Positions 13,592 through 16,050 of a stretch of DNA of 16,050 nt are shown in pieces. The notes beneath the pieces were generated by a model, which saw nothing but the letters and a program-made list of their open reading frames with translations, was not told the DNA's origin and ran no database searches. This DNA comes from Candidatus Shapirobacteria bacterium. GTDB lineage: Bacteria > Patescibacteriota > Microgenomatia > UBA12405. The position numbers and the translations under genes are program-made. Position 1 is the first letter of the stretch; every line of letters starts with the position of its first letter. The stretch lies in NCBI GenBank assembly GCA_028709405.1, contig JAQVXB010000005.1, forward strand, positions 1 through 16,050. The letters run 5' to 3'.

Positions 13592-14601
13592 AATTCGTTT
13601 GGTTTATAAGCTAAATTTCCTCCCATTAAGGTTCTGATGTCTTTAATATTTTTTTGAGCCATGGTCCAACGATCTAAGCCCATACCAAAAGCAAATCCAG
13701 ACCAGATTTTTGAATCAATACCAGCCATCTCCAAGACTTTTGGATGAATCATACCCGATCCTCCCATTTCAATCCAACCGGCATATTTACACAAAGGACA
13801 ACCTTCTCCGTGACAGTTGAAACATTGCATATCAGGACCAACTCCTGGTTCGACTTCAGGATAATATTTGGCTCGATAGCGGACTATAACATCTGGTCCA
13901 TAAAGAGTTTTAAACATTAAGTCCATAGTACCAATTAAATCTTTCATGGTGACATTTTTATCAACGACTACAGCTTGATATTGATGAAAAACAAAATGAT
14001 TGCTACGATTTACTTTTTCGTTTCGATAAACTGAACCCGGGAAAGCAGCCCTAATTGGTAAATTTTTATTTTTTTGGGCTAGTAGATAGGCTTCAATGGC
14101 AGATGTTTGAGTTCGAAGAAGGTATTCTGGTTCTTTGATATAAATGGTGTCTTGCATGTCTCGAGCTGGATGATTTTGAGGGACATTTAATCTGGCAAAA
14201 TTATATTCATCAGTAACTATTTCAGGGCTATTATAGATGGAGAAACCGAGTTTTCTAAAGACTTCATTTAATTGGCGCTCGGTTTGAGTAAGAGGATGAA
14301 GATGGCCAATTTTTGGCAAGCCAAAAATTGTAGATGTCAGTTTTTCAGATGTCAGTTTTTCAGATTTTTCTACTTTCTTATTTGATAATAGTTGTTCAAG
14401 TTCGGTTTTTAGTTGGTTTAGATTAGCTCCGTACTGTTTTTTTTCTTCGTTGGGAATATCCTTGATTTTAGAAAATAAATTGTTTATTAATCCATTACGG
14501 CCGAATAATTCAATCCTTAAAGATTCCAATTCTTGATCGTTTTTAAGATTAGCAATTTTCGAAATATATTCGTTTTTAATTGCTTCTAAGTTTTGATTCA
14601 T
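13588..14601 (-). CDS. pheS: Phenylalanyl-tRNA synthetase alpha subunit, 337 aa
   Basis: This is the catalytic chain of PheRS, which activates Phe and charges tRNA-Phe. An N-terminal coiled coil (about residues 1-85) is followed by the class II catalytic domain: HPLTQTERQLNEVF, then the NHPARDMQDTIYI block (motif 2 region), a four-Cys zinc-type loop CFNCHGEGCPLC, GWIEMGGSGMIHPKVLE, and GFAFGMGLDRWTM (motif 3), ending close to the usual C-terminus. Length is typical (E. coli 327). The linker between coiled coil and catalytic domain has a duplicated EKLTSEKLTS stretch from a 15-bp tandem repeat. The gene begins 24 nt after a strong terminator hairpin that follows rplT, so it may have its own promoter or be controlled by read-through. 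It is coupled to pheT by an ATGA overlap. Confidence 0.96.
   Translation of the reverse strand: MNQNLEAIKNEYISKIANLKNDQELESLRIELFGRNGLINNLFSKIKDIPNEEKKQYGANLNQLKTELEQLLSNKKVEKSEKLTSEKLTSTIFGLPKIGHLHPLTQTERQLNEVFRKLGFSIYNSPEIVTDEYNFARLNVPQNHPARDMQDTIYIKEPEYLLRTQTSAIEAYLLAQKNKNLPIRAAFPGSVYRNEKVNRSNHFVFHQYQAVVVDKNVTMKDLIGTMDLMFKTLYGPDVIVRYRAKYYPEVEPGVGPDMQCFNCHGEGCPLCKYAGWIEMGGSGMIHPKVLEMAGIDSKIWSGFAFGMGLDRWTMAQKNIKDIRTLMGGNLAYKPNEL
14332..14361 (+). repeat. 15-bp tandem duplication in the pheS linker
   Basis: AGATGTCAGTTTTTC occurs at 14332-14346 and exactly again at 14347-14361, followed by a partial third copy (AGAT). The unit is five codons, so the reading frame of pheS is kept and the protein linker gains a second EKLTS. 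The bordering bases are also low in complexity. Confidence 0.8.
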
Positions 14602-14624
14602 AGTTTATTTTAGCTGATTTATTC

Positions 14625-14651
14625 AAAAAAACTCCCTTTCGGGAGCCTTTT
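14625..14651 (-). terminator. Intrinsic terminator between rplT and pheS
   Basis: Read on the minus strand, CTCCC-GAAA-GGGAG (14645-14632) forms a 5-bp GC-rich stem with a GNRA-type GAAA loop. The stem can be extended by G-T and A-T pairs on both sides, and it is followed by a run of seven T. This is a classic intrinsic terminator at the end of thrS-infC-rpmI-rplT. The complementary strand also has a short T-run after the hairpin, but no plus-strand gene needs it. Because pheS starts 24 nt beyond, it could act as a partial terminator or attenuator. Confidence 0.85.
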
Positions 14652-14654
14652 AAT

Positions 14655-14682
14655 TTTATACAAGTCCCCTTGTTATTTTAAA
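14655..14682 (-). promoter_or_regulatory. Possible pheST promoter before the terminator
   Basis: On the minus strand TTTAAA (14682-14677), 16 nt and TATAAA (14660-14655) overlap and follow the end of rplT. Transcription from here would enter the terminator hairpin almost at once. A different candidate is TAAAAT (14612-14607), which ends 5 nt before the pheS ATG and fits the leaderless geometry seen at other genes, but it has no convincing -35. Both are weak in such AT-rich DNA. Confidence 0.25.
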
Positions 14683-15014
14683 GAATCAACAATGGTTTTA
14701 AATGTAGTATTATCATTAACAGCAATTTCTGATAATATTTTTCTGTTTAATTCAATTTTATTGTCTTTAAGCATCTTGATAAAAGCAGAATAGCGAATTT
14801 CGAATGGTTTTAAAGCTGCATTTAGACGAGTTATCCAAATTTGACGCATATCTCGGCGACGAATACGTCGACCTTTAAAGGCATACATGCCAGAATGCAT
14901 AACTGCTTCGTTGGCAACTTTAAATCTTTTATGACGAGTCATCCAAAAACCTTTAGCGGCTTTTAGAACTTTTTTGTGTGCAGCTCGTCTGACTGTTCCG
15001 GTTTTAACTCTCAT
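14673..15014 (-). CDS. rplT: 50S ribosomal protein L20 (bL20), 113 aa
   Basis: bL20 is an early large-subunit assembly protein. In E. coli and Bacillus it also represses the infC-rpmI-rplT messenger. The sequence is very typical: MRVKTGTVRRAAHKKVLKAA, then KGFWMTRHKRFKVANEAVMHSGMYAF, RRIRRRDMRQIWITRLNAAL (family signature) and a C-terminal globular part ending near residue 113 (usual length about 115-120). It starts 4 bp after the rpmI stop. A strong terminator follows 22 bp after its stop. I could not identify an L20-binding pseudoknot upstream by eye. Confidence 0.97.
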   Translation of the reverse strand: MRVKTGTVRRAAHKKVLKAAKGFWMTRHKRFKVANEAVMHSGMYAFKGRRIRRRDMRQIWITRLNAALKPFEIRYSAFIKMLKDNKIELNRKILSEIAVNDNTTFKTIVDSLK

Positions 15015-15018
15015 ATTT

Positions 15019-15228
15019 TTATAAGTGACCTAATAATTTTTTAACTTTGATAGCAAAAGTAGAATGGACTGGTTGTTTGCCTTTAATTCGGCGTAATTGT
15101 TTTTTACTTTTCTTTCGACGTAAATGTCGATTAAAAGATGACATACGCAAAACTTTTCCAGTTTTTGTTACTTCAAATCTGTTAGAGACAGATTTTTTTA
15201 TTCTCATTTTTTTACTTTGTTTCTTCAT
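15019..15228 (-). CDS. rpmI: 50S ribosomal protein L35 (bL35), 69 aa
   Basis: This is a small basic large-subunit protein. KKMRIKKSVSNRFEVTKTGKV matches the family opening (K-M-K-T-K-K-s-a-a-K-R-F), and RRKKSKKQLRRIKGKQPVHSTFAIKVKKLL matches the C-terminal half. From ATG 15228 it overlaps the infC stop by 17 bp and carries a MKKQSKK extension. An internal ATG at 15207 would start just after the infC stop (MRIKKSVSNRF) and is a fair alternative. It lies between infC and rplT as in most bacteria. Confidence 0.95.
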   Translation of the reverse strand: MKKQSKKMRIKKSVSNRFEVTKTGKVLRMSSFNRHLRRKKSKKQLRRIKGKQPVHSTFAIKVKKLLGHL

Positions 15229-15778
15229 TTTTTGTGCCTCCGCTTTTTTTAACAGGAGTAAATGTTAGCATTAATCTTTTACCAATTAGTTTGGCTTCAC
15301 CTTCTGGAGAAGCAAAATCTTGTAAATCGGTTTTAAATTTAGTAATTAAATTATGACCAAATTCTTGATGATTCATTTGGCGACCTTGGAATTTTACACT
15401 TAATTTGACTTTATTTCCAGCAGTTAAAAATTCTTTAGATTTTTTAATTCTGGTTTCGTAATCACCTTGACCAATAAATGGAGTCATTTGAATTTCTTTT
15501 AAGTCTCCACCTTTGATACCCTTTTTCTCGGCCTTAAGTTTTTTTGACTCTTGATATTTAAATTTAGAAAAACTGATTAATTTAACAACAGGAGGAACAG
15601 CATTGCCGTTAACTTCAACTAAATCTAAGCCACTTTCTTGAGCTTGTTGACGGGCTTCATTGATAGATACTATTCCAATTTGCTTACTCATGTCGTCTAA
15701 AAGACGAATGGTAGGCGCGGTAATATATTGATTAATTTTATAAAACTTGCGTGGTGAACTGGTTTTGAAACTACTCAT
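15212..15778 (-). CDS. infC: Translation initiation factor IF-3, 188 aa
   Basis: IF-3 binds the 30S subunit, prevents early 50S joining and checks the start codon-anticodon pairing. The N-terminal domain has NQYITAPTIRLLDDMSKQIG, SINEARQQAQESGLDLVEV and PPVVKLISFSKFKYQ, all typical. A basic linker follows (KKLKAEKKGIKGGDLKEIQM), and the C-terminal domain has QGDYETRIKKSKEFLTAGNKVKLSVKFQGRQMNH. Length is close to E. coli (180). Unlike E. coli, whose infC uses AUU to allow self-control by start-codon discrimination, the start here is an ordinary ATG, so that loop is probably absent. It begins 9 bp after the thrS stop and overlaps rpmI. Confidence 0.97.
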   Translation of the reverse strand: MSSFKTSSPRKFYKINQYITAPTIRLLDDMSKQIGIVSINEARQQAQESGLDLVEVNGNAVPPVVKLISFSKFKYQESKKLKAEKKGIKGGDLKEIQMTPFIGQGDYETRIKKSKEFLTAGNKVKLSVKFQGRQMNHQEFGHNLITKFKTDLQDFASPEGEAKLIGKRLMLTFTPVKKSGGTKNEETK

Positions 15779-15787
15779 ATTGTTCGT

Positions 15788-16050
15788 CTATTTTATCAGA
15801 TCCAAGCTCTTTTTAGTAATTTGACTGTTTATCTCTTTAATAAAGTCAACAAGAGACATCGAACCTAAATCTTGACCGTCACGTTGACGGACAGAAACAG
15901 TCTTGTTTTCGGCTTCACGACCACCGATTATTATCATATAAGGAACTTTTTCAGTGGCGGCATTGCGGATTTTATTTTGCATGGTTTCGGATTTGTCATC
16001 AATTTCAACCCGAATATTATTTTCTTTTAATTCTTTTTCGATTTTTTGGG
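15788..16050 (-). CDS. thrS: Threonyl-tRNA synthetase, C-terminal fragment (5' part outside window)
   Basis: The minus-strand frame is open from the right edge to TAG at 15790-15788, covering the last 87 or so residues. They match the class II anticodon-binding domain of ThrRS: ELKENNIRVEIDDKSETMQN, KIRNAATEKVPYMIIIGGRE, ENKTVSVRQRDGQDLGSM and SLVDFIKEI. The VSVR.RDG.DLG.M motif is characteristic of ThrRS. The catalytic core, and any N-terminal TGS/editing domains, are beyond the window. It is the first gene seen of the thrS-infC-rpmI-rplT-pheST order. Confidence 0.94.
   Translation of the reverse strand, partial: QKIEKELKENNIRVEIDDKSETMQNKIRNAATEKVPYMIIIGGREAENKTVSVRQRDGQDLGSMSLVDFIKEINSQITKKSLDLIK

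Noticed and set aside
14619..14663. A TTG-started 14-codon mini-ORF through the pheS terminator with two Phe codons (pheM-like leader peptide)
   Set aside because: The two Phe codons come from the T-run of the terminator itself, the start is TTG with a purine run only 2-3 nt away, and no anti-terminator fold was visible. E. coli pheM has many more Phe codons before the hairpin. Chance is the simpler explanation.
14602..14672. T-box riboswitch before pheS
   Set aside because: The spacer is far too short and lacks the conserved T-box sequence, showing only a simple terminator hairpin.
1..16050. CRISPR arrays, insertion sequences, prophage, toxin-antitoxin or defence genes, rRNA or tRNA genes
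   Set aside because: No regularly spaced long repeats, transposase-like or phage-like proteins, or RNA-gene signatures were seen, and nearly all the sequence is taken up by recognisable pilus and housekeeping genes.

Overview
The window looks like a chromosomal segment of an AT-rich bacterium with a compact genome. The best guess is the Candidate Phyla Radiation (Patescibacteria), perhaps Microgenomates-like. The reasons are a G+C content that looks like about one third by eye, very tight gene packing, small or trimmed housekeeping proteins, type IV pilus genes without visible secretin genes, and a class A penicillin-binding protein with an Ig-like domain and a Thr/Pro tail. UGA is used as a stop codon (for example in ATGA overlaps), so this is not a UGA-recoding lineage. 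The lineage assignment is inference; no rRNA or tRNA gene is visible.

Layout. (1) 1-4942, plus strand: a type IV pilus block. It holds three pilin-like genes (the first cut by the window edge), then GspH/FimT-like, PilV/GspI-like and PilW/GspJ-like minor pilins. A short spacer with a good promoter follows, then pilM-pilN-pilO with start/stop overlaps. (2) 4950-8825, minus strand: recG, rpmF (50 codons), nusB, rnc, rpsP and khpA, read in that order, a replication-repair, ribosome and RNA-processing block. (3) 8907-11686, plus strand: a 34-codon membrane miniprotein whose stop overlaps the start of a bifunctional peptidoglycan synthase. (4) 11687-11797: a 111-bp spacer between convergent genes that carries a near-perfect CIRCE (HrcA operator) palindrome with no heat-shock gene beside it. 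(5) 11798-16050, minus strand: thrS (C-terminal part only)-infC-rpmI-rplT-terminator-pheS-pheT, the same order as the classic E. coli operon. PheT lacks the usual N-terminal tRNA-binding OB domain.

How it fits together. The pilin-like proteins would form and prime the pilus, while PilM/N/O form the cytoplasmic-to-membrane alignment platform. The motor, platform and prepilin peptidase genes are not in this window. The minus-strand blocks supply translation (IF-3, L35, L20, L32, S16, PheRS, ThrRS), RNA processing and antitermination (RNase III, NusB, KhpA) and fork rescue (RecG). The 9008 gene builds the cell wall.

The most notable non-gene signals are four. The first is the orphan CIRCE at 11717-11743. 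The second is a recurrent promoter geometry in which the -10 box ends 6-8 nt before the start codon (pilM, rpsP, rpmF, recG, the miniprotein), suggesting leaderless mRNAs. The third is a TTTAAAGTT-type repeat found both as a spacer between pilin genes and, translated, as the leader of a pilin-like protein. The fourth is a terminator placed between rplT and pheS. I saw no CRISPR array, insertion sequence, prophage or obviously new defence system.
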